Positions 7,839 to 15,516 of a stretch of 64,000 nucleotides of DNA are shown in pieces. The position numbers were made by a program, and so were the translations under genes. Below the pieces are notes generated by a model. That model did no database searches, was not told where the DNA came from, and was given only the letters and a program-made list of their open reading frames with translations. Every line of letters starts with the position of its first letter. The first letter of the stretch is position 1. Origin of the DNA: UMGS1696 sp963642885. GTDB lineage: Bacteria; Bacillota; Clostridia; Oscillospirales; CAG-272. The DNA is taken from assembly GCA_963642885.1 (NCBI GenBank), contig CAVIJI010000006.1, positions 1 through 64,000 of the forward strand, written 5' to 3'.

Positions 7839-8756
7839 TCAGACTGTCTCTTGCTTGATACCGTTTATTGCGCCGATAACCCAATCCTGTGCCTGCTGCT
7901 GTATAACGGTACCGCAATACGGACAACGTGCGCTTGCGTTAATATCAAGCGGAGCACTGCAGCTGGGACAAATAATACGTTTAACACCGCTGTCATCATC
8001 CTTGTTTGTCGTTGTGCCCGTGGGACGTGACAGATCCCATTCGTATGTCATGAACTTTTCCTTATCCTTGCTTCCGCTTACGACTTCCTGTGTACTGTCT
8101 TTTACGGTGTAGTCGACTATGCGTGTGCGCAGACGAAGTATAATGTGGTCGTCTCCTCCGCTCTGACGATAACCGAGAGGTGTTACTTCCATAACGGCTA
8201 TGCGTTCGACATAATTGGTTTCACCGCGCTGAACGAGTTCTTTAAGCGAACGCTCCATTTGAGTAAACATCGCGTCGGTAAAGTACGGACGCAGTGACTC
8301 TATATTCTTTGCTGTCCAGCCGTTTTGCATCTGCACATAAAGATTGGACGCCTTTTCACATAACGCCGCAGAGCTGAAGTTCGGGTCTATCGCCGTATAT
8401 TTTTCTATCGGGGTGAGGTCGTCGTGCTTTACGGCGGTATTCGGAGCGGGTCTGTACGTTCCCGTATCCTTTTTTGCGTTGCAGAATATCACAGCCATAA
8501 CCAATATTGCCACAAATACTATTATTACCCATTTAGCATCCGTATCCGAATCGTAATCGCTGTAGTAATAATCGGATCCGTAATCGCTGCCGTAATCGCT
8601 GCCATAGTCACTTCCGTAGTCACTGCCGTAGTCGTATCCTCCGTAGTCATAATCGGAATTTCCGGAATAACCACCGAAGTCGGCTATCGCGGGTATGCTC
8701 AGCAGACATGCGGCAATTATTACCGATACAATGATTTTAATAATATTCTTTTTCAT
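7839..8756 (-). CDS. Membrane protein with DYGS repeats, TIM44-like domain and C-terminal zinc ribbon
   Basis: A 305-residue protein; ATG 8756 has AAAGGA 7 nt upstream, unlike the in-frame ATG at 8774. Order: signal-like hydrophobic N-terminus ending AIADFGG, a Gly-Asp-Tyr-Ser repeat block, a transmembrane segment (WVIIVFVAILVMAVIF), a TIM44-like domain at about 130-240 (LCEKASNLYVQMQNGW..., LRPYFTDAMF), and a zinc ribbon with CPSC and CPYC near residues 265-290. The likely topology puts the DYGS block outside and the TIM44-like domain and ribbon inside. TIM44-like domains in bacteria are of unknown function. Convergent with the solute-binding gene and divergent from the CorC leader. Confidence 0.75.
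   Translation of the reverse strand: MKKNIIKIIVSVIIAACLLSIPAIADFGGYSGNSDYDYGGYDYGSDYGSDYGSDYGSDYGSDYYYSDYDSDTDAKWVIIVFVAILVMAVIFCNAKKDTGTYRPAPNTAVKHDDLTPIEKYTAIDPNFSSAALCEKASNLYVQMQNGWTAKNIESLRPYFTDAMFTQMERSLKELVQRGETNYVERIAVMEVTPLGYRQSGGDDHIILRLRTRIVDYTVKDSTQEVVSGSKDKEKFMTYEWDLSRPTGTTTNKDDDSGVKRIICPSCSAPLDINASARCPYCGTVIQQQAQDWVIGAINGIKQETV
8577..8640 (-). repeat. 12-bp coding repeat encoding GSDY units
   Basis: Five or so near-identical 12-bp units (GGCAGCGATTAC-like on the minus strand) encode tandem Gly-Ser-Asp-Tyr in the extracellular part of the TIM44-like protein. Confidence 0.8.
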
Positions 8757-8814
8757 GCGGCATCCTTTCTTCATGCAGTATATTGAGCTTCATCCGATCC
8801 ATTGTCGTATTACT

Positions 8815-8843
8815 ATTATATCAAAATCGTGACTCAATGTAAA
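8815..8843 (-). promoter_or_regulatory. SigA-type promoter for the TIM44-like gene
   Basis: Minus strand TTTACA (8838-8843), 17-bp spacer, TATAAT (8815-8820), about 60 nt upstream of the ATG. Confidence 0.6.
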
Positions 8844-8902
8844 CAGAATTATTCGTATAAATCAACATTTTCGAATGGTGTGCAAAATAGACAAAACAAC
8901 GC

Positions 8903-8931
8903 TTGACAATTACTGTGCATCGTGATATAAT
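8903..8931 (+). promoter_or_regulatory. Consensus SigA promoter for the CorC leader
   Basis: A perfect TTGACA (8903-8908), 17-bp spacer and TATAAT (8926-8931). Transcription should start near 8938, almost 390 nt before the first coding start downstream. Confidence 0.8.
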
Positions 8932-8937
8932 GAATGC

Positions 8938-9326
8938 AATCATAAATTTTCACAGGAGGATCATGCTAATCATGGACAGCGGAGACTGTACAGACGGGAA
9001 TCGACGAGGCTTCTTCAATTCATACGCGAAACTCGTGAAGCCCTGCGGCGCAAGAAAGGTTAAGTGCGCTTTTTTCCGTTCGGTTATTTGTCGCAGTCAT
9101 GGAGCAGGCGATCACTGTTTGAGGAAGGCATTACTGCGCTCATTTGTAGGGTACAGGTATGCCTTTTTACATTTTCGCAGGCTTCTGACCTGATATTTTT
9201 CTGCGGATTAATAAAATTTTGCTTTAACGGTAAGCCGTCGATTAAACATCGAATCGGCATTTACCTATCATGCGTTGTATTACGCTTGTGACATTGTTAT
9301 ATTTATTCGGAGGAAAATACTTAATT
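8938..9326 (+). promoter_or_regulatory. Long structured 5' leader of the CorC-like gene, candidate riboswitch
   Basis: This ~390-nt stretch has no convincing gene but many short inverted repeats: ACAG(CGGAGA)CTGT, GGCTTC...GAAGCC (about 9007-9041), GCGC...GCGC followed by TTTTTT (9049-9074), AGGCATTACTG pairing with CAGGTATGCCT followed by a T run (9126-9168), and CGCAG...CTGCG (9176-9205). Two of these look like intrinsic terminators, as expected of a riboswitch or attenuator. I compared it from memory with M-box, yybP-ykoY, ydaO, cobalamin, TPP, FMN and guanidine-I consensus sequences and recognised none. Assignment as a riboswitch is inference from promoter, length, terminator-like hairpin and the ion-transport gene it precedes. 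Confidence 0.5.
9126..9168 (+). terminator. Terminator-like hairpin inside the CorC leader
   Basis: AGGCATTACTG (9126-9136) pairs with CAGGTATGCCT (9154-9164) with a two-base mismatch, and TTTTT follows. It lies about 160 nt before the coding start, so it could control readthrough. Confidence 0.5.
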
Positions 9327-10841
9327 ATGAAATCTGTTTGGGGACAGCTTCTTCTCCAGTTTATACTGATATTTTTAAACGCAATCTTTGCGTGCGCCGA
9401 AATTGCGGTTCTGTCGGTAAATGAAGCGAAAATAGCAAAGCTCGAGGAAGGCGGCAACAGAAAAGCGAGAAAGCTGCATAAGCTTATCGAACAGCCGTCG
9501 AAATTCCTTTCGACTATTCAGATTGCCATTACACTTTCGGGATTTTTGGGAAGTGCGTTTGCTGCGGATAATTTCGCGGCTCGTCTCGTTAAATGGCTTA
9601 TGTCTCTCGGAGTTAAAATCAACCCCGACACACTGCAGAGTATTGCGGTCGTAATAATCACTCTTATTCTTTCGTATATCACATTGATTCTCGGCGAGCT
9701 TGTACCTAAGCGTGTGGCTATGAAAAAAAGCGAGCAGATGGCACTCGGTATGGCACCGATGCTTTACGGCGTGTCAAAGATATTCACGCCTGTCGTATGG
9801 CTCCTGTCGGTATCGATGAACGGTGTGCTCAGACTCATCGGCATCGACCCGAATGAAGAGGACGAAGAGGTCGGCGAGGAAGAAATACGACTCATGGTTG
9901 ACGAAAGCGGTCAGAAGGGTGTTATCGACGAACAGGAACAGAAGATGATTCAGAACGTGTTCGAATTCGACGACCTTACGGTAAGCGAATTCGCCACACA
10001 CAGAACCGATATCGCGATTCTGTGGACCGAAGAGGATGACGCCACGTGGGAAAACACCATACACGAAACACGTCATTCCATTTATCCCGTTTGCGGTGAA
10101 ACAATCGATGATGTAGTGGGAGTATTGTCTGTTAAGGATTACTTCAGACTTCGCGGTGCATCCCGTGACGTTATCATGAAGGAAGCGGTGAAACCCGCGT
10201 ATTTCGTTCCCGAAGGAATTCACGCCGATGTGCTTTTCCGTCAGATGCAGACGACACGAAATCATTTCGCGGTAGTGCTCGATGAGTACGGCGGAATGAT
10301 GGGTATCGTAACAATGAACGATCTGCTTGAATTGATCGTAGGCGACCTCAACGACGGAGACGATAAAGAGGAAAAAGAGCCCGACATAAAGAAAATATCC
10401 GATGATACATGGGAAATACACGGCGTGACACCTCTCAACGAGGTTTCAAAGGAGCTTGACATGGAGCTGCCCGAGGATATGTACGATACAATGGGCGGAT
10501 ATGTATTCGCAAGCTACGGTGTTGTTCCCGAGGATGGCAGTGAATTCGAGGTAGAGCTTCCGGGACTCGATGTGAGAGTAACCGAAATCAAAGACCATAG
10601 AATAAATAAAATGACGGTTATAAAGCTCGAAACCGAGGACGAGGAAGAAAAAGACGAGGAAGACGAACACGGTGTAAAGCTCCCGTGGGACAGCAAGGAT
10701 AAGGATTCCGAGAACGAGAAGGATACAAAGGAAACGAAGAACTCAAAAGAACAAAAGGAATCAAAGGAATCAAAGGAATCAAAGGAATCGAAGAATTCAA
10801 AGGAACAGTCGTCCGTCAAGGAAACACACAGTAAAAAGTAG
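9327..10841 (+). CDS. HlyC/CorC (CNNM) family transporter-associated protein
   Basis: A 504-residue membrane protein. Domains in order: CNNM/DUF21 membrane domain (about 1-190) with FILIFLNAIFACAEIAVLSVNEAKI and LGELVPKRVA, a CBS-domain pair (about 200-330) including LDEYGGMMGIVTMNDLLELIVGDL, and a C-terminal CorC/HlyC domain (about 355-435). Members are linked to Mg2+ or Co2+ transport. Beyond residue 435 is a highly charged tail of Glu/Asp and then Lys-Glu-Ser repeats. The start at 9327 has GGAGG but 13 nt away, with no other start codon between; an upstream frame to 9270 lacks a ribosome site. The long leader suggests metal-dependent control. Confidence 0.9.
   Translation: MKSVWGQLLLQFILIFLNAIFACAEIAVLSVNEAKIAKLEEGGNRKARKLHKLIEQPSKFLSTIQIAITLSGFLGSAFAADNFAARLVKWLMSLGVKINPDTLQSIAVVIITLILSYITLILGELVPKRVAMKKSEQMALGMAPMLYGVSKIFTPVVWLLSVSMNGVLRLIGIDPNEEDEEVGEEEIRLMVDESGQKGVIDEQEQKMIQNVFEFDDLTVSEFATHRTDIAILWTEEDDATWENTIHETRHSIYPVCGETIDDVVGVLSVKDYFRLRGASRDVIMKEAVKPAYFVPEGIHADVLFRQMQTTRNHFAVVLDEYGGMMGIVTMNDLLELIVGDLNDGDDKEEKEPDIKKISDDTWEIHGVTPLNEVSKELDMELPEDMYDTMGGYVFASYGVVPEDGSEFEVELPGLDVRVTEIKDHRINKMTVIKLETEDEEEKDEEDEHGVKLPWDSKDKDSENEKDTKETKNSKEQKESKESKESKESKNSKEQSSVKETHSKK
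10738..10806 (+). repeat. 9-bp tandem repeat encoding KES units
   Basis: Near-identical 9-bp units (AAGGAATCA type) run in frame and encode Lys-Glu-Ser repeats in the cytosolic tail of the CorC-like protein. Copy number is likely to vary by slippage. Confidence 0.85.
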
Positions 10842-10880
10842 AATAAAAAAAGCTCACACAGTGAGCTTTTTTTATTCTAC
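10838..10880. terminator. Perfect bidirectional terminator
   Basis: Two exact 20-nt inverted arms (10838-10857 and 10861-10880) around ACA; core AGCTCAC/GTGAGCT flanked by A7 and T7. It includes the stop codon of the CorC gene and ends both that gene and the opposing ten-gene cluster. Confidence 0.92.
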
Positions 10881-10893
10881 TTACGGATAACGA

Positions 10894-11751
10894 TTATTTT
10901 GTTTTAATAATCTGGCTCCAGCCTATTTCACCGTGTGTGTTTCTGACTTCCACGCGAACGAAGGTCTCGTGGCCCGAAAGTCTATGCTCCACATGAGTAA
11001 GGTTTTCACCGACAACCGAGCGATTTCCGTCCCATACGGTATCGGTGAAGAAGGTAACGATTTCTATTTCGTCTTCCTCCGGGCAATCGACTATTATCAT
11101 GTCATCTCCGTGAAAAACGCTGAGATGCGGGCCCTGTGAAGCGTAATAATCACCCTTGAACAGTGCATCCTTTATGGCCTCGTGCGAGCACTCGTCCGCA
11201 TAGAGATATATGAAGCTTCGTGCGAACTCGGTCTTGTACCAATGAGAATCATCAACTCCCGCCAGTGGGAAGATAAGACCGCGAGCGGCGCATTTGTCTA
11301 TTACATCACCCGAATACGGTCTGCAGTTCGCGGGAAAATCGGATACGGAGTTGAATATTTCGGTGAAATCCGCATCCTTTGCGTTATACAGCTGTTCTAC
11401 CGTGTTCATAGACCATGCGGGGTGAGCGATATCGGCGACTCCGCCGGCATAGTGTATTTTTTCAATCGCTTTTTTGACACCGTCGCCTCTTTCGATTTCG
11501 GGATTAGTGTCAAAGCCTATGCCTACCACATGGTAAACACCTTCCCGCGGATCATGACCGAAATCATACTCACAGCCGGACAACAGAGTCACTCCGTGAC
11601 GATAACCGTTAACGGACTGTACCCAGTGGTCTGTCAAAGCAAGAAAATCATAACCCGCATCCTTGTATTTCAGAATAGCCTGCTCGGGAGTGAGAGCACC
11701 GTCCGAGAGGGTAGTGTGCATGTGAAGGTTGCCCTTATAACAATTTTTCAT
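10894..11751 (-). CDS. PHP-domain phosphoesterase
   Basis: A 285-residue protein of the PHP metal-dependent phosphoesterase superfamily. It has the N-terminal motif HMHTTLSDG (His10, His12, Asp18) and LALTDHW, then further His and Asp ligands in DIAHPAW and LAGVDDSHW. Members hydrolyse small phosphate esters or nucleotides; the substrate here is unknown. No signal peptide. It is the last gene of the minus-strand run and sits 41 nt downstream of pepC. Confidence 0.85.
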   Translation of the reverse strand: MKNCYKGNLHMHTTLSDGALTPEQAILKYKDAGYDFLALTDHWVQSVNGYRHGVTLLSGCEYDFGHDPREGVYHVVGIGFDTNPEIERGDGVKKAIEKIHYAGGVADIAHPAWSMNTVEQLYNAKDADFTEIFNSVSDFPANCRPYSGDVIDKCAARGLIFPLAGVDDSHWYKTEFARSFIYLYADECSHEAIKDALFKGDYYASQGPHLSVFHGDDMIIVDCPEEDEIEIVTFFTDTVWDGNRSVVGENLTHVEHRLSGHETFVRVEVRNTHGEIGWSQIIKTK

Positions 11752-11792
11752 TATATGACTCTTTCTGTTTACTTAATAGATTAGGTGAGTCA

Positions 11793-13133
11793 TCAGTCGA
11801 CAACGGCAAGGCTGCCCATCGGATCCCAAGGCTCAAGCTCAGTCATTTCACCGTCGAGAAGAGCGGCTTTTTCACCGAGGTATTTCTTGTTGATAACAGC
11901 CTGGAATACGAAGTTGTCAAACCACTTGTCGGATGCGCTGTGATATCCCTGATTTGCTCCGTTTGTGCCCCAGCTGTTTTCGATTTTCCATCTTGTACTC
12001 TTGTTTGTTTCGGGATCGATATTCACGCCTGTGATAACCATTGCGTGGTTCATCTGGCTGACGTGATAGTTCAGCATGTTCTCCTTCGAAATTTCGGAGT
12101 CGAGACCCGTAAGCGCGGCACTGTCGAACTGGTCGGGGTCCCATGCGGCTTTGTCACCGTCGCTGAACTTACCGCAGTCGCTTCCGAACCATACAAGCTC
12201 GCCGTCCTTGAGCTGCTTAATGACAAGCTCTTTCATTTCTTCAATGGTAAGATTGAGGTAGCAAACCTTTTTGCCGCCGATAATATTGCCGAGGTATTTT
12301 ACCGTGTATGTTTTGTCATACGGTTTATCGGCTGTGGGTGCGTTTATAATGGAAACATAGTCGTCGAGGAACGAGCCGATATATTTTTCCGTAAATGATT
12401 TGGGTGTGAGATTCTTTTCGACGATTACATTTCCGTCTTTGTTTTTGTATTCGAAATCGAATTCGGTCGGGGGAACATCATAGCAGGCACAAAGGAACGA
12501 ATATGTCTTTTCGAGCATTTCGTCTCTGAGTGCGGCTAATTTATCGTTTTCACCTGCCGCGGCAAGCTCTCTCAGTATAGGTGTTTTTGCTCTGAGATAG
12601 GCGTTGATGTACTTGTTGAGGTTGCCCGTGTTGGAAGACTGGAATGTTTCGGGATATACAACCTTCGGAACAACACCGTATTTGTTTACAAGGTTGACAA
12701 ACATATCCCACTGACCGCCGTCATGAACGCCCGTGGATACTATGTAGCTTACCACACGTGAATCCGCCGATTCGCCCGCTGTAGCTATAACGGAGTCGAT
12801 GTAATAGTTGATTCTTTCGAATTTATCCCAGAAAGCAAGATACGACTGAGAAAGCTCGAAGGATTCGACATTCAGTTTTTTCGCTACGATCTCACGAAGT
12901 ACGTTTGTTGCGGCGAAAAGCCAGCATCTGCCGCTGGAGTTCTGGCTTGTCGCACTCATGGTTTTGTTGTCAACGGAGAAGATGAATTGATTTGCTTTTG
13001 CTTTAGATGTATTGAACGTCATATTGTTCATGTTGGTTTTCGCGAAAACGGAGGTTAATGCTCTGCGAACTATATCGCCTTCGCAGTATGAGTTGAGCTT
13101 TTTCATGGTTTCGCATGAGATTTCGTTATTCAT
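11793..13133 (-). CDS. pepC: C1-family aminopeptidase (PepC/bleomycin hydrolase)
   Basis: A 446-residue cytosolic cysteine aminopeptidase, the usual length for PepC. The papain-type triad is visible: Cys70 in NSSGRCWLFAATN, His in SQMNHAMVITGVN, and Asn in KIENSWG. It trims amino acids from peptides, normally as a hexameric barrel. ATG 13133 has AAAGGAG 8 nt upstream. It follows ruvX by 54 nt, with a TATAAT-like sequence in the gap but no good -35, so it is probably read from upstream. Confidence 0.95.
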   Translation of the reverse strand: MNNEISCETMKKLNSYCEGDIVRRALTSVFAKTNMNNMTFNTSKAKANQFIFSVDNKTMSATSQNSSGRCWLFAATNVLREIVAKKLNVESFELSQSYLAFWDKFERINYYIDSVIATAGESADSRVVSYIVSTGVHDGGQWDMFVNLVNKYGVVPKVVYPETFQSSNTGNLNKYINAYLRAKTPILRELAAAGENDKLAALRDEMLEKTYSFLCACYDVPPTEFDFEYKNKDGNVIVEKNLTPKSFTEKYIGSFLDDYVSIINAPTADKPYDKTYTVKYLGNIIGGKKVCYLNLTIEEMKELVIKQLKDGELVWFGSDCGKFSDGDKAAWDPDQFDSAALTGLDSEISKENMLNYHVSQMNHAMVITGVNIDPETNKSTRWKIENSWGTNGANQGYHSASDKWFDNFVFQAVINKKYLGEKAALLDGEMTELEPWDPMGSLAVVD

Positions 13134-13187
13134 TGTGTTTCTCCTTTATTTAAATTATAGTTTAAACAATATTGATATGGTGCTGCC

Positions 13188-13616
13188 TTAACCATTTGCC
13201 TGACGTGATTTGCGAAGCCTCAGGTAATCCTCTAATATAAGCCTTGCCGACAGTGTGTCTACCGTGGCTTTGCGCTTTTTACCCTTGACGTTATTATCAC
13301 TCAATATTTTATGAGCCGCGACGGTGGTGAGGCGCTCGTCATACATTTCCGAGGGGATTCCCGTGAGCTCCGACAGTTCACGGGCGAAAGCTTTGCATTT
13401 CTCGCTTCTCGAGCCTTGTGAGCCGTCCATGTTAATCGGATTGCCCACAACAATAAGCTCGGCTTTAAGCTCCGATACTTTTTCGGCTACGGCGGCAAGA
13501 GCCTTTTTATACGAGTCGGCATGGATGCATCCCGCCTCCGAAGCCATCATTTCGTATTTGTCGCACACGGCAATTCCGGTGCGGGCGTCTCCGAAGTCGA
13601 TTCCGACAATTATCAT
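13188..13616 (-). CDS. ruvX: Putative pre-16S rRNA nuclease/Holliday junction resolvase-like YqgF (RuvX)
   Basis: A 142-residue protein with the YqgF fold: IVGIDFGDARTGIAVCD at the N-terminus (first catalytic Asp), VVGNPINMDGSQGSRS in the middle and YDERLTT near the C-terminus (catalytic Asp-Glu). In bacteria this family trims the 5' end of 16S rRNA precursors and was first described as a Holliday junction resolvase. It lies 11 nt downstream of the LCP gene. Confidence 0.93.
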   Translation of the reverse strand: MIIVGIDFGDARTGIAVCDKYEMMASEAGCIHADSYKKALAAVAEKVSELKAELIVVGNPINMDGSQGSRSEKCKAFARELSELTGIPSEMYDERLTTVAAHKILSDNNVKGKKRKATVDTLSARLILEDYLRLRKSRQANG

Positions 13617-13627
13617 TTAGGTTGTCC

Positions 13628-15076
13628 TCAGTTATAAATAAAGTTGTTTATTCTCGTTCCCGCGGCGGAGATGTCATATGAGATAATCGACATTCCGTTA
13701 TACCAGGCGAACTGATATGCATCACTGAACGGGACGTTTTCGGTTTCTATCGAAAGGGAAGTGCTCGTGAGCACCGAGGTAGCGAGAGAAATAAGCTCGG
13801 TCGCGGAAATATTCGTCTTAATCAGCGAGAAAGCATATGTGGTGATATCGTATAGGTCGGTGACCGATTTCGAGGAAATCAGCTGGTTCGCTATAGCCTT
13901 GATTGTATCTCTCTGGCGCTTGGTTCTGCCGAAGTCATTGCCGATGGTACGGTTTCTCATATGTGTGAGCGTAAGCTCGGGATCCAAGTGATTCATACCC
14001 GCGGAGATGGTTTTGCCCGTATATGAGCTGTAGAGAGCGGCTTCCTCCGCAGTAAGCTCGATATCGACGCCGCCGATATATTCGATGAAGTTTTTAACAC
14101 CGCTGAAATCGATAACGACGAATTCCTGAATGTCGAGGCCGTACAGCTGGTTTACGGTATTTATCGTGAGTCCGACTCCCCCGTAGAAGTACGCGGTGTT
14201 GAGTCTGTTCCAGCCGACGCCTTCAATGGGAACAAGCGAGTCACGCAGGAGTGATATCAGCTTCAGCGAGCCGTTTTTCGAGTTGTATGATACTATTATC
14301 ATAACGTCGCTTCTGCCTCTGTCGAGAGTGACATCGCGGGAGTCGGTGCCCATTATGAGTATATTTCTTACATTCGAATTTTTTTGAGATACCTTATAGA
14401 TGGGTGTTTTTCCGTATACACTTACCGTGTTTTTCGAGGTTGCGAAAGACGCGTCGGGATTATACGGAATTTCGGTGTATGTTTTTGTCTCTGAAGGGGT
14501 ATTTACTATGTTGGCGAGGGTTTCGGGAGCTTTGGTTTCCGAGGGCTTTTCCGTTTCGCTTGTTTTATCGGCCTTTGTGTATATCGATTGGCTCGAGTCT
14601 GTCTCCGTATCGGTTTCGGTTTCGGTTTCCGTATCGGTTTCGGTTTCGGTTTCCGTATCGGTTTCGGTCTCGGTTTCCGTTTCGTAAAGGTCTACACCCT
14701 CCTGCCATTCTCCCGAGGTGTCTATTGTGATTTCGGGATAATCCGGCATCACATATTCATCCTCGCGTTCAACGGGATGGTGCTTTTCATATGCCAGCTT
14801 ATTGTACTGTGCTATAAGAGAACCGAAAATAATAGCGGATGGGATTAATATTACGGCAAGCAGTGATGCAATCACGATGAGGATGATTTTTCCCACACCG
14901 AGCTTTTTCTTCGGTTTGGTTTCGTCCGCCTCTGTAAGCTCCGCATTATTCTCGTTTGATTCTTCGGCAGTGTCGTCATCATGAACGGAGACATCTTCTT
15001 CACATGCGGTCTTATCGTCTTTCGCAAGGGTGTCTTCGTTTTCCGTTGTATTTTGATTTATATCCTTATCAGACAA
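13628..15076 (-). CDS. LytR-CpsA-Psr (LCP) family cell-wall glycopolymer ligase
   Basis: A 482-residue membrane protein. The start is TTG at 15076, with GGAGG 8 nt upstream; an upstream in-frame ATG at 15145 would overlap the peptidase gene and has no ribosome site. Order: acidic cytosolic tail (1-55), one transmembrane helix (about 63-90), a wall-spanning linker made of Glu-Thr-Asp-Thr repeats (about 130-180), then the LCP domain from NVRNILIMGTDSRD, with RGRSDVMIIVSYN, SLLRDSLV, NRLNTAYFYGG and THMRNRTIGNDFGRTKRQR. LCP enzymes attach polysaccharide from lipid carriers to peptidoglycan, which fits this exopolysaccharide cluster. Confidence 0.92.
   Translation of the reverse strand: MSDKDINQNTTENEDTLAKDDKTACEEDVSVHDDDTAEESNENNAELTEADETKPKKKLGVGKIILIVIASLLAVILIPSAIIFGSLIAQYNKLAYEKHHPVEREDEYVMPDYPEITIDTSGEWQEGVDLYETETETETDTETETETDTETETETDTETDSSQSIYTKADKTSETEKPSETKAPETLANIVNTPSETKTYTEIPYNPDASFATSKNTVSVYGKTPIYKVSQKNSNVRNILIMGTDSRDVTLDRGRSDVMIIVSYNSKNGSLKLISLLRDSLVPIEGVGWNRLNTAYFYGGVGLTINTVNQLYGLDIQEFVVIDFSGVKNFIEYIGGVDIELTAEEAALYSSYTGKTISAGMNHLDPELTLTHMRNRTIGNDFGRTKRQRDTIKAIANQLISSKSVTDLYDITTYAFSLIKTNISATELISLATSVLTSTSLSIETENVPFSDAYQFAWYNGMSIISYDISAAGTRINNFIYN
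14601..14686 (-). repeat. 6-bp coding repeat encoding Glu-Thr/Asp-Thr linker
   Basis: Tandem GAAACC/GATACG-type hexamers (minus strand) encode the (ET)n(DT) wall-spanning linker of the LCP protein. The copies are nearly identical at DNA level, so length variation is expected. Confidence 0.85.
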
Positions 15077-15090
15077 TTTCGATTCCTCCG

Positions 15091-15516
15091 TTATTGTTTT
15101 GAATGCAAACAAACATGTCTCCGTATGGGAAAGGTCAGATACCAAAGGCTGTCCCAGATTCGCAGCAGCGGTGCATTGTACTTAACATTTCGTCCCATGA
15201 TTTTAATGTAGCTTACCGCGGCAATGGCCTGTTCGGGTTTGATTACCTCGCACCAGCCTTGGGCGTCACCGTTCATGACAAGGTAATCCTTGCCGATTTT
15301 TCTGACTCTGTGAAGAATCAGCGAACCGTCTGTACGTTTGAACAATAATATTCTGCCTTTGGCGGGAATAAACTCTTTGGTCAGAAGGACGACGGTATGT
15401 CCGTCCTTCATAAGCGGAGCCATGCTTGAGCCTGTCACGGTTAACGGGAATTCCGCATCGGATGAAATAATCGCATCGGCTAAGCTGTCGCGATTCATTA
15501 TTTTGACATCTTTCAT
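15091..15516 (-). CDS. S24/S26-like peptidase (signal-peptidase-like)
   Basis: A 141-residue protein. LTVTGSSMAPLMKDGHTVVL contains the nucleophile Ser motif GxSMxP, and GRILLFKRTDGSLILHRV holds the conserved second block; the His-Arg pair resembles the Ser-His archaeal/ER-type S26B enzymes, with Lys nearby. No transmembrane anchor is obvious. Its ATG overlaps the stop of the upstream BY-kinase (ATGA), so it is coupled to the exopolysaccharide operon. Similar small S24/S26 proteins occur next to PqqD and radical SAM genes in Clostridia (recalled, not checked), which is worth noting given the locus at 28 kb. Confidence 0.75.
   Translation of the reverse strand: MKDVKIMNRDSLADAIISSDAEFPLTVTGSSMAPLMKDGHTVVLLTKEFIPAKGRILLFKRTDGSLILHRVRKIGKDYLVMNGDAQGWCEVIKPEQAIAAVSYIKIMGRNVKYNAPLLRIWDSLWYLTFPIRRHVCLHSKQ

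Noticed and set aside
8938..9326. Leader considered as tmRNA, RNase P RNA, 6S or SRP RNA
   Set aside because: None of the hallmark sequences (resume frame and CCA end, GAGGAAAGTCC and ACAGAAA, SRP loop) can be found.
14601..14686. Regular repeat considered as a CRISPR array or phase-variation tract
   Set aside because: Units are only 6 bp without spacers and are in frame within the LCP linker.
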